A stretch of DNA of 64,000 nt from Budorcas taxicolor. Its lineage: Eukaryota; Chordata; Mammalia; Artiodactyla; Bovidae. Below, piece by piece: positions 24,465-36,151 of the stretch. The stretch lies in assembly GCF_023091745.1 (NCBI RefSeq), contig NC_068920.1, forward strand, positions 116,091,622-116,155,621, in the 5' to 3' direction. Position 1 is the first letter of the stretch. Each line of letters opens with the position of its first letter. Below the pieces are notes generated by a model. The model was given only the letters and a program-made list of their open reading frames with translations, was not told the origin of the DNA and did not search any database. The translations under genes were made by a program, and so were the position numbers.

Positions 24465-24650
24465 GCATGCTTAATTGCTCAGTCATTTTCAACTCTTTGT
24501 GATCCCATGGACTGTATCTCACCAGGCTTCTGTCCATGGAGTTTTCCAGGCCAGAATAGTGGAGTTGGTTGCCTTTTCCTATTCCAGGGGATCGTCTGGA
24601 CCCAGGGATGGAGCCAGCTCTCCTGAGACTCCTGCACTGGCATTTTCTTA
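24465..24650 (-). mobile_element. Bov-tA SINE, partial
   Basis: The complement of the Bov-A unit, with part of the tRNA-like head lost. It sits inside the old L1. Confidence 0.85.
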
Positions 24651-25013
24651 CACCCAGATTATCCACTTTTAGGAATATACAGCTTGCATATAAATGCCAG
24701 GTAGAATGCATACGCAGGATGCTAATAGTATCATTATTTGTAATGGCAAAAAAAAAAAAAAAAAAAAAAAAAGGCCAAATGTCCATTAACAGGAAGCTGG
24801 ATGAATAGTTTGTGGTTTAAATAAGCAATATATCTGAGTGAGAGTGAACCACAGTTACAGGCATCAGCATGGTTTAACCTCAAAGCTTTATAATAGGTTG
24901 AGAAAAGGATATCAAAATATAGACGATTACAAGCTGTGTAATTTTGTTGTTTTAAACATCAAAAACAAAAATTAAAAATGGATTATGTATGATTTAGGCA
25001 TATTTACACATGT
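24651..25013 (+). mobile_element. old L1, second piece, with A-run
   Basis: Continuation of the L1 (TTTAGGAATATACAGC, TAGTATCATTATTTGTAATG, AAATGTCCATTAACAGGAAG). A pure A run at 24749-24772 has expanded within it. Confidence 0.7.
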
Positions 25014-25200
25014 ACTTCCCTGGTGGCTCAGGTGGTAAAGCATCTGTCTACAATGCAGGAGACCTGGGTTCGGTCCCTGGGTTGGGAAAATTCCCCTGGA
25101 GAAGGAAATGGCAATCCACTCCAGTACTATTCCCTCGAAAATCCCATGGACAGAGGAGCCTGGGATCACAGAGTCGGACACGACTGAGTGACTTCACTTT
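25014..25200 (+). mobile_element. Bov-tA SINE
   Basis: Complete, low-divergence unit from CTTCCCTGGTGGCTCAGG to GGACACGACTGAGTGAC, followed by a short pyrimidine-rich tail. Confidence 0.92.
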
Positions 25201-25227
25201 CACTTTCTTTCTTTCACACATTTTAAA

Positions 25228-26613
25228 ATATTTTTTATTTATTTATTTATTTTTTAATTTTAAAATCTTTAATTCTTACATGTGTTCCCAAACATGAACC
25301 CCCCTCCCACCTCCCTCCCCATAACATCTCTGTGGGTCATCCCCATGCACCAGCCCCAAGCATGCTGTATCCTGCGTCAGACATAGACTAGCGATTCAAT
25401 TCTTACATGATAGTATACATGATAGAATGCCATTCTCCCATATCATCCCACCCTCTCCCTCTCCCTCTGAGTCCAAAAGTCCGTTATAGACAGCTGCGTC
25501 TTTTTTCCTGTCTTGCATACAGGGTCGTCATTGCCATCTTTCTAAATTCCATATATATGTGTTAGTATACTGTATTGGTGTTTTTCTTTCTGGCTTACTT
25601 CACTCTGTATAATCGGCTCCAGTTTCGTCCATCTCATCAGAACTGATTCAAATGAATTCTTTTTAACGGCTGAGTAATACTCCATTGTGTATATGTACCA
25701 CAGCTTTCTTATCCATTCATCTGCTGATGGACATCTAGGTTGTTTCCATGTCCTGGCTATTATAATCAGTGCTGCGATGAACATTGGGGTATATGTGTCT
25801 CTTTCAATTCTGGTTTCCTCGGTGTATATGCCCAGCAGTGGGATTGCTGGGTCATAAGGGAGTTCTATTTGCAATTTTTTAAGGAATCTCCACACTGTTC
25901 TCCATAGTGGCTGTACTAGTTTGCATTCCCACCAACAGTGTAGGAGGGTTCCCTTTTCTCCACACCCTCTCCAGCATTTATTGCTTGCAGATTTTTGGAT
26001 CGCAGCCATTCTGACTGGTGTGAAGTGGTACCTCATTGTGGTTTTGATTTGCATTTCTCTGATAATGAGTGATGTTGAGCATCTTTTCATGTGTTTGTTA
26101 GCCATCCGTATGTCTTCTTTGGAGAAATGTCTATTTAGTTCTTTGGCCCATTTTTTGATTGGGTCGTTTATTTTTCTGGAATTGAGCTGCATAAGTTGCT
26201 TGTATATTTTTGAGATTAGTTGTTTGTCAGTTGCTTCATTTGCTATTATTTTCTCCCATTCAGAAGGCTGTCTTTTCACCTTGCTGATATTTTCCTTTGT
26301 TGTGCAGAAGCTTTTAATTTTAATTAGATCCCATTTGTTTATTTTTGCTTTTATTTCCAGTATTCTGGGAGGTGGATCATAGAGGATCCTGCTGTGATTT
26401 ATGTCTGAGAGTGTTTTGCCTATGTTCTCCTCTAGGAGTTTTATAGTTTCTGGTCTTACATTTAGATCTTTAATCCATTTTGAATTTATTTTTGTGTGTG
26501 GTGTTAGAAAGTGATCTAGTTTCATTCTTTTACAAGTGGTTGACCAGTTTTCCCAGCACCACTTGTTAAAGAGATTGTCTTTACTCCATTGTATATTCTT
26601 GCCTCCTTTGTTA
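25228..26613 (-). mobile_element. young ruminant L1, 5'-truncated
   Basis: A T-rich stretch (complement of the A-tail) at 25228-25260 is followed by the 3' UTR and the ORF2 C-terminal region up to a 5' truncation near 26613. Low divergence and an undamaged reading frame indicate a recent insertion. It interrupts an older L1, whose tail resumes at 26614. Confidence 0.92.
25542..26613 (-). pseudogene. L1 ORF2 protein, C-terminal 350 residues, open
   Basis: C-terminal part of the L1 endonuclease/reverse-transcriptase protein, after the RT domain. The frame is open from the truncation point to the natural stop. It includes the cysteine-rich segment CWRGCGEKGTLLHCWWEC, LLGIYTEET, the typical DEWIRKLWYIYTMEYYSAVKK and the terminal THIYGI. 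RT and endonuclease domains are missing, so the fragment is not functional despite the clean frame. Confidence 0.92.
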
Positions 26614-26850
26614 AATATTTTAAGATGAGGGAAATGATAAACTCAAAATTCTAAATTGTTACCTCTGAATGTAGGGAGAAGAAAATTGTTGGAACTGGAC
26701 ACAGGAAGCTTTAAGTATATAAGCAGTTTTGTACTTTTAAAATATAGTAGTAGTTTATATGTAACTTTGTTCTGTATTTTTCAAGTCTCCTGTAAATGTA
26801 TTACCATACTTTCATAATTTAAGAAAATAAAAAAATAAAGAGAAAAATAT
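26614..26850 (+). mobile_element. old L1 3' tail (third piece)
   Basis: Probable continuation of the L1 broken at 25013, ending in an A-rich tail with AAAATAAAG near 26825-26850. Assignment is by position and general resemblance. Confidence 0.5.
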
Positions 26851-27039
26851 AGTAGTTTAAAAACTTTTTAAATTGTTCTTTTAATCACATATATGATATA
26901 TGATATTTTTATTGTCTTCCAATATGTGATATTGGAAATGAAAGAAAATGGAATTAAGTAATGTAAGAAGATCAGAAATGACTTTAAATGGTTTTTTTAA
27001 TTATTGGAGTTAGTCCATAGAAATCAGTCTAAAATGATT
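26851..27039. other. nothing recognised
   Basis: AT-rich spacer between old repeats. Confidence 0.4.
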
Positions 27040-27445
27040 GTTGAACTTCAGATATAGGTTCCATCAACATATTGGCCAAGTTATAGTCATCTGCAGGCTT
27101 GAGTGGGGATGGACTATCCACTTCCAAGACGGCTCGTTAACTTGCTAAATTTGTGCTGGCTCTTGGCAGAAGGCTTCAGTTCCTTGGCACTTGGATCTTT
27201 ACATAGAGTTCCTGGAGGGTCCTTGCAATGTGGTGATTAGCTTCCTCCAGCGCAAGTGATCCAAGGGAGAGAAATGAAAAAGCTGTAATGTTATTTAAAA
27301 CATAGCTTCTGATGTTGCATGTGGTCATTTCTGCAGTATCTTGTTGGCTTCATGGGCTAGTCTAGTCCCATATGGTATGGGATTATATAAGGGTATAGAT
27401 ACTAGGAGATCATTAGGTCTTATCATAGTAGGTTGCTAACCGAGT
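27040..27445 (+). repeat. old mammalian MER-type repeat, copy 1
   Basis: Decayed copy of a common mammal-wide repeat (CTTCCAAGACGGCTCG, TTGGCAGAAGGCTTCAGTTC, GTGATCCAAGGGAGAG). I cannot assign the family name. Confidence 0.45.
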
Positions 27446-27774
27446 TGGGACCTGGTACTTTATCAGTCAGAAGTCCTATAAAAGAGGTCTGGTCCATTTC
27501 TTTTCTTTTTTCCTTTAGAAGATACTTCTGAATCTATGTAATAGAGACCATTTTTATCTGGGAGGAGGAACTTCACTCAATTCCATCCAATATTCCTCAA
27601 GCTTCAAATAAACTTGGGTGAGTGTGAGAGTAGGAGTCACGGTATTTATCTGTGCCAGCTACAGAATCTAATGCCAAAGGACCTACCTATTCAAAATATT
27701 CAGTTATGAACTGAATTTATCATTCCTCTCCTGCTTAAAACCTTTCAATAATTTCTCCATTATCTCTTTTTGTG

Positions 27775-28250
27775 GTTAGCTATTATGACACAGCAAACTA
27801 TCCCAGTTTAGTGACTTAAAGCACTATCTAATAAAACAATTTATTATTATTTCTTGTGGTTTTGAAAGTTAGCTAGGCTTAGTTATACAGTTCTTCCTGG
27901 GGGTTTCTCATACAGATAGCAACTGGAGCTGGAGTCATATGAAGGATCAGTGTCAGTCACATGGAGGACTGGACCTCAAAGATGACCACATACATGAATA
28001 AACTTGGAGCTATTATTGGCTGAGACCTTAGTTGGTTCTATTAACTAGCATGTCAACACAGGGCCTTGGACCCTACGTGGCTTGGACCTCTTATAGGCTG
28101 AAAGTACCAGGTTAGAAGGACTTTCATTGATGATCAGAACTCTTTAAGGGCAAAACAGAAGGGGCTAGTTTCTTAGAACAGGTTGAGGAATGACATTATG
28201 CCATTTATACCATATTCTATTGGTCAAGCATGGGTTTGCATTCCCAGCAT
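27775..28250 (+). repeat. old mammalian MER-type repeat, copy 2
   Basis: Begins like TTAGTGACTTAAAGCACTAT and ATTTATTATTATTTCTTGTGG and reaches a CTATTGGTCAAGCATGGG segment. It is the same kind of repeat as copy 1 and holds its first half. Family not named. Confidence 0.45.
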
Positions 28251-28344
28251 CTGGAACATTAAGCACTCAATAATGCTTGTTGTATAAGTTAACATATTTA
28301 TTCATAAAGATTTTGATAAATATAGCAGCTGCATTTAATTTCTT

Positions 28345-28632
28345 TTTTAAATATAAATTTATTTATTTTAATTGGAGGTTAATTACTTTACAATATTGTA
28401 TTGGTTTTGCCATACATCAACACGAATCTGCAACAGGTATACACGTGTTCCCCATCCTGAATCCCACGCCCTCCTCCCTCCCTGTACCATTGCTCTGGGT
28501 CGTCTCAGTGCACCAGCCCCAAACATCCAGTATCATGCATCAAACCTGGACTGGTGATTCGTTTCATATATGATATTATACATGTTTCAATGCCATTCTC
28601 CCAAATCATCCCACACTCTCTCTCTTCATAAT
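28345..28632 (-). mobile_element. ruminant L1 3' UTR fragment
   Basis: Complement of the L1 3' UTR: TTAATTGGAGGTTAATTAC, TTGGTTTTGCCATACATCAA, GTGCACCAGCCCCAAACATC. The same block appears at 35700 and, diverged, at 25260, 38050 and 44640. Confidence 0.88.
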
Positions 28633-29386
28633 AATACCTTACAGGTGCAAAAGACCTGGATTTTAATTTTACATCTTTAATATTTTATTTTAAGGAAGTA
28701 GTTTTATTCTCCTCTCCTTGGATCTGTATTTCTGTTTTCTAGTGAAGATTTTGTATGAAGTGGACTCTAATATATGTTATATAATTCTTTTTTTGGTTGG
28801 TATACTGTAATAGCATGAAAATGGGTCAAAAGACCCACTGAAAAATGCTTACTATTCTCATATTAAAACCTTAGAGACTCTTTAGGGTGGCCATCTTCTT
28901 GCCTTATTGCACCAGAGGAATCATTTTTGAGCAAGCTTTGGGAAAAATATACTATCATGAAACCAGTCTGGAAATGGAGACATTGCAGATTATTTTCACT
29001 CTGATATTTAGTATCGGCTGCTAGAAACAACTTATTTCCAAAATGCAAGTGGACACCTGCTGGGCTCCCCTTGCAAATTTGCATAAGTGGAATGTATTTA
29101 TAGAAGCATTACATAATATTTTCAACTAAATAATTTTATTCAAAGTGTAGTAATTTGTTAAATTTTGTGAGCTTAACCTCCATGGAGTTTTAGAAGAAAG
29201 AGCACTCTGCCTGAAGTATTTTACATGGGAACTGACATGTATATGAAAAATTAGCAGGGAAAAATCTGAGTATCAAAGGACACATTCTTTCAGGATATAT
29301 TTCAAAAATTAGTAGAGCTTGAAAACTGCTGTATGTTTCAATTCCTTTTTGTTCTAAGAGTTAATTTGAGTCCAATAAGGAGGGTG

Positions 29387-29389
<3 letters not shown>
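28633..29389. other. no gene recognised
   Basis: AT-rich unique-looking DNA. The 73-codon minus frame at 28863-29084 has no domain. Confidence 0.45.

Positions 29390-29431
<42 letters not shown>
29390..29431. repeat. (TA)n microsatellite
   Basis: About 20 TA repeats, followed by an imperfect CATA/CATACA stretch to about 29460. Confidence 0.97.
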
Positions 29432-29436
<5 letters not shown>

Positions 29437-29460
29437 CATACATACATATGTGTATACATA

Positions 29461-29984
29461 TCAAGACACTAGAATATGAGCTAAATCAAGAACAGAAGAG
29501 GCACTATAGGTCAATGCATAAATATGTTCTATGGAAGCGACTGCTCTAATTTTTAGAGACTATTTTATTAAAGGAAACAAAAAAGAAAATAACAAAGAAG
29601 GATTAAAAACAGAAAGAACACAGTTCAGATAACCTGAAACCCCTCAAGATATCTGATTTTGTGGATCAGTTGGAGTTAAAAACTCAGACTAGAGGAAAGA
29701 TTTGTTCCTTAGCTTCATATTTCATGGTGTGAAGTGGGAAGAATAGAGAAAATTTCATTTCATAGAAAATTCCACTCAAAACACAGTGTGTAACATCCAA
29801 AGCCCTCTCTCTCTCTCTCTTTTTTTTTTTTCCTCACTTCCTGCTTCATAGATCCACCTTAGTTGCTCAGGGGAGAATGGAGGCATAAGCTTCTACTGTA
29901 CTTGAAGGAGGATCCAGAGTTAGATCAGAGGCAAAATGGAGACACCAACCTGAGGTCCTGGTTAAGATGAAGTAAATAAGGTAA
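29461..29984. other. no gene recognised; CT/T tract
   Basis: Contains a (CT)n plus T tract at 29806-29832; otherwise nothing recognised. Confidence 0.5.
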
Positions 29985-30200
29985 GGGGCTTCCACAGTAG
30001 CTCCAATGGTAAATAACCCACCTGCCAGTACAGGAGTCATAAGAGACATGGGTTCTATCCCTGGGTTGAAAAGATCCCCTGAAGAAGGGCATGGCAACCC
30101 ACTCCAGTATTTTTGCCTGGAGAATCCCATGGACAGAGGAGCCTGGTGGGCTACAGTTCATAGGGTTGCCAAGTCAGACAGGACTGAAGTAATTTAGCAT
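29985..30200 (+). mobile_element. Bov-tA SINE
   Basis: Full-length unit beginning GGGGCTTCCACAGTAGCTC and ending GGACTGAAGTAATTTAGC. Confidence 0.9.
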
Positions 30201-30242
30201 ACACACAGGTACCCTAAACTAAGTTGTAGACAGAAAAGGAAT

Positions 30243-30507
30243 GCTGCTGCTAAGTCACTTCAGTCGTGTCCAACTCTGTGCGACCTCATAGATGGCAGCC
30301 AACCAGGCTCCCCCATCCCTGGGATTCTCCAGGCAAGAATGCTGGAGTGGGTTGCCATTTCCTTCTCCAATGCGTGAAAGTGAAAAGTGAAAGTGAAGTT
30401 GCTCAGTTGTGTCCGACTCTTAGCGACCCCATGGACTGCAGCCCACCAGGCTCCTCCATCCATGGGATTTTCCAGGCAAGAGTACTGGAGTAGGTTGCCA
30501 TCGTCAG
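30243..30507 (-). mobile_element. BOV-A2 SINE (two Bov-A units)
   Basis: Two tandem Bov-A units on the minus strand, each carrying a GACTCT...CCATGG(A/C)... and CCAGGCAAGA block. They are joined by the linker AAAGTGAAAAGTGAAAGTGA (30377-30396). This is the classical BOV-A2 layout without a tRNA head. Confidence 0.93.
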
Positions 30508-30939
30508 GAATAACATGTCTCAAATCTGGGATCGATCCAAGACAACTGAGGGGTGTCAGGGGAAAGTGGTTGTTTCATTCTGAGCCAGAAAACTCCTGAG
30601 ACAAATTAAGTGGACAATACTTTCATGCTGTGGTGAAAAAAGCCAGCCCCTGCCCTCAGGCAGTACTTGGAATTACATGACTCTACCAGAGTAGGGAACC
30701 TGGGTGTGTGGAGTGGCCAGGGAGGGAACATGGGGATAAGATTCCCAATAAGACTCCTAGGCTGGAAGCTATCTGAGACAGGATTTGAATGTTTTAAGTT
30801 AGCAGAGCTATTTTTCTTACCTCATAAAGTTGTCTGGGTATCCAGATGCCCATCCCCATGCATGTTTGCTGCCAGGCCAGCCCAGACAGTGGACTAATCA
30901 GTTAGGCAGTTAGTTGGGTTCTTAAATCAGACAGACCCA
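30508..30939. other. no gene recognised
   Basis: Unique-looking sequence; the 76-codon frame at 30667-30897 has no family features. Confidence 0.45.
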
Positions 30940-31045
30940 TCTCATGGAGTTGAGATAGGAATTAAATAAAATAATGTACAGCAATCCTTAAGCATAGTGC
31001 CTAGCACATGCAATCACATAATGAATGGCAGCTAATTATAATGTT
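30940..31045 (+). repeat. MIR SINE fragment
   Basis: Contains AATTAAATAAAATAATGTA and the conserved-core-like AGCATAGTGCCTAGCACA. Confidence 0.6.
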
Positions 31046-31403
31046 ATCTTCAGTGCCTGGTAGTGTCATAATAGATGCTCAATAATTTCCAGTGGAGTGA
31101 TGTAAATGCATATATATGATCTACAGATACAGGTTATGAAGTGACTCCACTGAATCATTTCTGTAGCTTCCCAGTTAGTTGATTTATTCTTTAACTTTCA
31201 ACAATGTTCTCTAGAGGACATCAACCTACCAATGCTTTTTCAGCCTTTGTAGTTTCTTTATATCCTTAAATGCAATGAGACAATGCTTGTTTTGTAGAAG
31301 TATTCAGAAGTTACTAGCTCAGGAAAGCACTTTACTCATAAATTCAGTGTTATCAGAGAATTACCAAACTGTTTAATGCAGAAGCTCATCTGGTTCTGGT
31401 AGG

Positions 31404-31611
31404 TGGTGGTTTATTCTCTAAGTCATGTCCAACTTTTTATGACCCCATGGACTGTAGCCTGTCAGTCTCCTCTGTCCATGGAATTTCCCAGGCAAGAATA
31501 CTGGAGAAGATGGCCATTCCCTTCTCTAGGGGATCTTTCTGACCCAGGGATTGAACCTAGGTTTCCTGCTTGGCAGGTGGATTCTTTACCACTGAGTCAC
31601 CTGAGAAGCCC
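31404..31611 (-). mobile_element. Bov-tA SINE
   Basis: Minus-strand full unit ending in the complement of the head (GAGTCACCTGAGAAGCCC). Confidence 0.9.
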
Positions 31612-31616
31612 TCATC

Positions 31617-31860
31617 TAACTACCATTTATTCAGCAGTAATTTTGTGCCTGAGATTGGACTAAAGAGCTCTATGCAAATAGTCAATTTAATATCAGATCA
31701 TCATTATGAAACAGCTATGCTTATCCTCATTATCACAGAAGAAAATGAAACTTTGGAAAGGTTGAACAACTTGTTCATGGTTTCTCTAAAGTAACTATAT
31801 GAGGATTAAAACCCAGAAAGCCAAAGTTCTGCTCTTCATCACTGTTACCCACTTCCATGG
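31617..31860 (+). repeat. MIR SINE, nearly full length
   Basis: Order matches MIR: CCATTTATTCAGCAGTAA, TATCCTCATTATCACAGAAG, GAAAGGTTGAACAACTTG, and a tail like AGGATTAAAACCCAGAAAG. Confidence 0.6.
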
Positions 31861-32339
31861 AGAGATTTTTTTCTTAGTGTATTGGTCTTTGCTGCAAAGT
31901 CACTAACTTCTGTACCATGGGAGAGGAGATATTTTTTCTAAGATATTTAATTTACCATTGGAATGAACTTGACTGTTAGAAGACCAGAAAGTCTTATTTC
32001 TTATAAACATAAAGAGGTTTGAAAACACAAGGGAAAATCTGTGACTAAGGGCTGTGTGGGTTCCTTGCTAAGCTACATTAACTTAATGGACCCTAAGAAA
32101 AAGAATGCTTTCAGGAGAGTTACCACAGTCTCTTTACTTATTCAAATACAATATCATCAATTCCTTGATCTAGAAAAAGACTGCTACTGTTCCTTTCCTC
32201 CCTATAATAAGGCATCCAAAGGCTGCAGTCCCAACTTCTCTCTAATTTAGACAATTGTCAAAATTGCCAAAGCATCCATTATTTTCTTTTATCCTAAAAT
32301 GTACCATGTACATTAGGTGGGGCAGCTCTTAATTAACTC
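31861..32339. other. no gene recognised
   Basis: No supported exon or named repeat. Confidence 0.45.
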
Positions 32340-32480
32340 CACATAACAATGAGGAAATTCAGGGACAGGGAGGGAGCCCAACTTAGTCTATGTCACATTG
32401 CACATTAGTGACCAAGTCAGGTTGAGAACTGAATTCTACTCCTGGATTCTTCCTTCTCAGTACTAAACCCCACACTATTT
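32340..32480 (+). repeat. possible MIR 3' fragment
   Basis: Resembles the MIR second half (AATGAGGAAATTCAGGGACA ... GAACTGAATTCTACTCCTGG). Confidence 0.4.
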
Positions 32481-32970
32481 CACTTGAATTGAAATATCTA
32501 AGCATTCAGCAGCAATGACTGAAATGCTGAAAAGATCCAATTAGTTGCTCTCTGATACATGATACATTTTTGAAAGGTTTCACCTTGGTTGATGGATTCA
32601 TTAATTTTAGAACATCTTATTTACTTTCTGCTAATGGAATTTTCAGCAGATTAGTTATCTTTTCTAAGCTTCATGCATAGTTTAAGTGTCATTTTATGTA
32701 AAGATATTTACTGCATGGAATATTGGTCTAATTAATTCTTGAGAGCAACTAGGAATTGTTCTGTTATTTTTGTCTGCAGTTACAGTATAAGCCTTAACAA
32801 TGTCCTTCAGATTTTTTGTAATTATAGGTGTCCACATATGTGAATTTAGGTGCATATGTATCCAGACATAGGTTCAGAATACTGGATTTGCTTTGTTGAA
32901 ATTAAGGCATGTGTTTCAATTTTTTTTAAGTGATACATTTCTCTATAATTGTTCCAGCTTTAGGTACTAT
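32481..32970. other. no gene recognised
   Basis: AT-rich unique-looking DNA. Confidence 0.45.
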
Positions 32971-33172
32971 TGGGCTTCCCTAGTAGTGCACTTGATAAAG
33001 AATCTGCCTGCAATGCAGGAGAGCTGGGTTCAATCCTTGGGTTGGGAAAATCCATTGGAAAAAGAAATGACAACCTACTCCAGTCTTCTTGCCGGGAGAA
33101 TTCAGGGACAGAGGAGCCTGGCAGGCTACAGTCCATGGGATCCCAAAGTCAGACTAACTTTCACTTTCTTTC
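32971..33172 (+). mobile_element. Bov-tA SINE
   Basis: Full-length unit, first of three in the same orientation within 830 bp. Confidence 0.9.
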
Positions 33173-33367
33173 ACTTTCTAGGTATCATTGTACAAGAGCT
33201 CGATTACAATGTATCTAGGGAATCTTTCTGTAGTGGGAAAATATGAGAAATAGCATGCCTACAGAACACATAGAAAAACTCACAGAGGCCAGGCTTTCAA
33301 ATCCAGGACAGTACATCCAAGGGATAGGTGCAAACAGAGATCCATTAGATGCAGCTTTCTTCATCCA

Positions 33368-33555
33368 GGGCTTCCCTGATAGCTCAGTTGGTAAAGAATC
33401 CCCTTGCAGTGCGGGAGACCCCAGTTTGATTCTTTAGTTGGGAAGATCCTCTGGAGAAGGGAAAGTCTACCCACTGCAGTATTCTGGCCTGGAGAACTCC
33501 ACGGACTATATAGCTTATGAGTCACAAAGAATCGGACACGACTGAGCGACTTTCA
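33368..33555 (+). mobile_element. Bov-tA SINE with 13-bp target-site duplication
   Basis: Flanked by perfect CTTTCTTCATCCA repeats at 33355-33367 and 33556-33568, so both insertion ends are defined. Confidence 0.95.
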
Positions 33556-33599
33556 CTTTCTTCATCCAAGAGGATAGATTGAGTATAAATGTCAATTCA

Positions 33600-33800
33600 G
33601 GCTTCTTTGGTGGCTCAGATGGCAAAGAATCTGCCTGTGATGTGGTAGACCTGGATTTGATCCCTGGGTTGGGAAGATAACCTGAAGAAGGGAATGGCTA
33701 ACCACTCCAGTATTCTTACTTGGAGAATTCCATGGACAGAGGAGCCTGGCAGGCTACAGTCCATGGGGTCACAAATGGTCAGACACAAATGAATGACCAA
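33600..33800 (+). mobile_element. Bov-tA SINE
   Basis: Full-length unit beginning AGGCTTCTTTGGTGGCTCAG and ending GTCAGACACAAATGAATGAC. Confidence 0.9.
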
Positions 33801-34111
33801 CACAATACGTTGGGATCTGCAGTGCTTTTAGACCCAAGGAATTTGTACTGAATTCAGAGGATCTGAAATAATGTAAGAAATGCCACCTGTCTTGGGGAAA
33901 AGAGTTATCAGTCATAAGGGATAGACTATAAAAAGTGAAATAAGAATCTCTGCTAAATTCAGATGCGAATCATGAAGCAAAAGTTGAAATTCAGGTGATC
34001 CTAATAATAGTACAGTGGTCAAAGCAAGGGTAATTTGTCTTAAGCGCAATCTGAAGATTTATTACAAGTTCTTTTAGGCTCAAAGCTGGAAACGTACATT
34101 TGGATTGCCTA
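33801..34111. other. no gene recognised
   Basis: Short interval before a BovB; nothing supported. Confidence 0.45.
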
Positions 34112-35651
34112 AAAATGTCTGTCTGGGGAGGCCTTACGAATAGCTGTGAAAAGAAGAGAAGCAAAAAGCAAAGGAGAAAAGGAAAGATATAAACATCTGA
34201 ATGCAGAGTTCCAAAGAATAGCAAGAAGAGATAAGAAAGCCTTCCTCAGTGATCAATGCAAAGAAATAGATGAAAACAACAGAATGGGAAAGACTAGAGA
34301 TCTCTTCAAGAAAATCTGAGATACCAAGGGAACATTTCATGCAAAGATGGGCTTGATAAAGAACAGAAATGGCATAGACCAAACAGAAGCAGAAGATATT
34401 AAGAAGATGTGGTAAGAATACATAGAAGAACTGTACAAAAAAGATCTTCACCACCAAGATAATCACGATGGTGAGATAGTTCACCTAAAGCCAGACTTCC
34501 TGGAATGTGAAGTCAAGTGGCCCTTAGAAAGCATCACTACGGACAAAGCTAGTGGAGGTGATGGAATTCCAGTTGAGCTATTTCAAATCTTGAAAGATGA
34601 TGCTGTGAAAGTGCTGCACTCAATATGCCAGCAAATTTGGAAAACTCAGCAGTGGCCACAGGACTGGAAAAGGTCAGTTTTCATTCCAATCCCATAAAAA
34701 GGCAATGCTAAAGAATGCTCAAACTACCGCACAAATGCACTCATCTCACACGCTAGTAAAGTAATGTTCAAAATTCTCCAAGCCAGGCTTCAGCAATACA
34801 CGGACCGTGAACTTCCTGATGTTCAAGCTGGTTTTAGAAAAGGCAGAGGAACCAGAGATCAAATTGCCAACAACTGCTGGATCATCAAAAAAGCAAGAGA
34901 GTTCCAGAAAAAAACATCTATTTCTGCTTTATTGACTATGCCAAAGCCTTTGACTGTGTGGAATACAATAAACTGTGGAAAATTATGAAAGAGATGGGCA
35001 TTGCAGACCACCCGACCTACCTCTTGAGAAACCTGTATGCAGGTCAGGAAGCAACAATTAGAACTGTACATGGAACAACAGACTGGTTCCAAATAGGAAA
35101 AGGAGTACGTCAAGGCTGTATATTATCACCCTGCTTATTTAACTTCTATGCAGAGTACATCATGAGAAACGCTGCACTGGAAGAATCACAAGCTGGAATC
35201 AAAATTGCCGGGAGAAATATCAATAACCTCAGATATGCAGATGACATCACCCTTATGGCAGAAAGTGAAGAAGAACTAAAAAGCCTCTTGATGAAAGTGA
35301 AAGAAGAGAGTGAAAAAGTTGGCTTAAACCTCAACATTCAGAAAACGAAGATCATGGCATCTGGTCCCATCACTTCATGGGAAATTGATGGGGAAACAGT
35401 GGAAACAGTGTCAGACTTTATTTTTTTTGTGCTCCAAAATCACTGCAGATGGTGACTGCAGCAATGAAATTAGAAGATGCTTACTCCTTGGAAGGAAAGT
35501 TATTACCAACCTAGATAGCATATTAAAAAGCAGAGACATTACTTTGCCAACAAAGGTCCATATAGTCAAGGCTATAGTTTTTCCATTGGTCATATATGGA
35601 TTTGAGAGTTGGACTGTGAAGAAAGCTGAGCGCCGAAGAATTGATGCTTTT
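34112..35651 (+). mobile_element. BovB LINE, left part, split by L1
   Basis: Begins in the linker (MSVWGGL-type sequence) and continues through the RT, with a YADD motif at about 35236 and an open 165-codon segment at 34958-35455. In-frame stops occur near 34318 and 34413. At 35455 the frame shifts after a T run. The element is interrupted after AGAATTGATGCTTTT at 35637-35651 by an L1. Confidence 0.95.
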
Positions 35652-36151
35652 TTTAAAAAAATTATCATTATTTTACTTTATTTTACTTTACAATACTGTA
35701 TTGGTTTTGCCATACATTAACATCAATCCGCCATGGGTGTACACGTGTTCCCAATCCTGAACCCCGTTCCCCGCTCTCTCCCCATACCATCTCTCTGGGT
35801 CATCCCAGTGCACCAGCCCCAAGCATCCTGTATCCTGCATCGAACCTATACTGGTGATTCGTTTCTTATATGATATTATACATGTTTCAATGCCATTCTC
35901 CCAAATCATCCCACCCTCTCCCACTCCCACGGAGTCCAAAAGACTGTTCTATACATCTGTGTCTCTTTTGCTGTCTCACATACAAGGTTATTGTTACCAT
36001 CTTTCTAAATTCCATATATATGTGTTAGTATACTATATTGGTGTTTTTCTTTCTGGCTTACTTCACTCTGTATAATCAGCTCCAGTTTCATCCACCTCAT
36101 TAGAATTGATTCAAATGTATTCTTTTTGGTCCATCAGCAGACGAATGGATA
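35652..36151 (-). mobile_element. L1 3' end inserted in BovB, with 5' inversion
   Basis: L1 3' UTR and ORF2 end in antisense orientation. The insertion is flanked by AGAATTGATGCTTTT at 35637-35651 and 36152-36166. The last about 25 bases (36129-36153) are an inverted piece of L1 (GTCCATCAGCAGACGAATGG...). Their complement matches the segment at about 25709-25733 of the L1 copy at 25228-26613. Confidence 0.93.

Noticed and set aside
25228..26613. Target-site duplication of the young L1
   Set aside because: Both flanks are AT-rich (ACATTTTAAAATATT, TTAAATATTTTAAG) but no exact repeat could be fixed.
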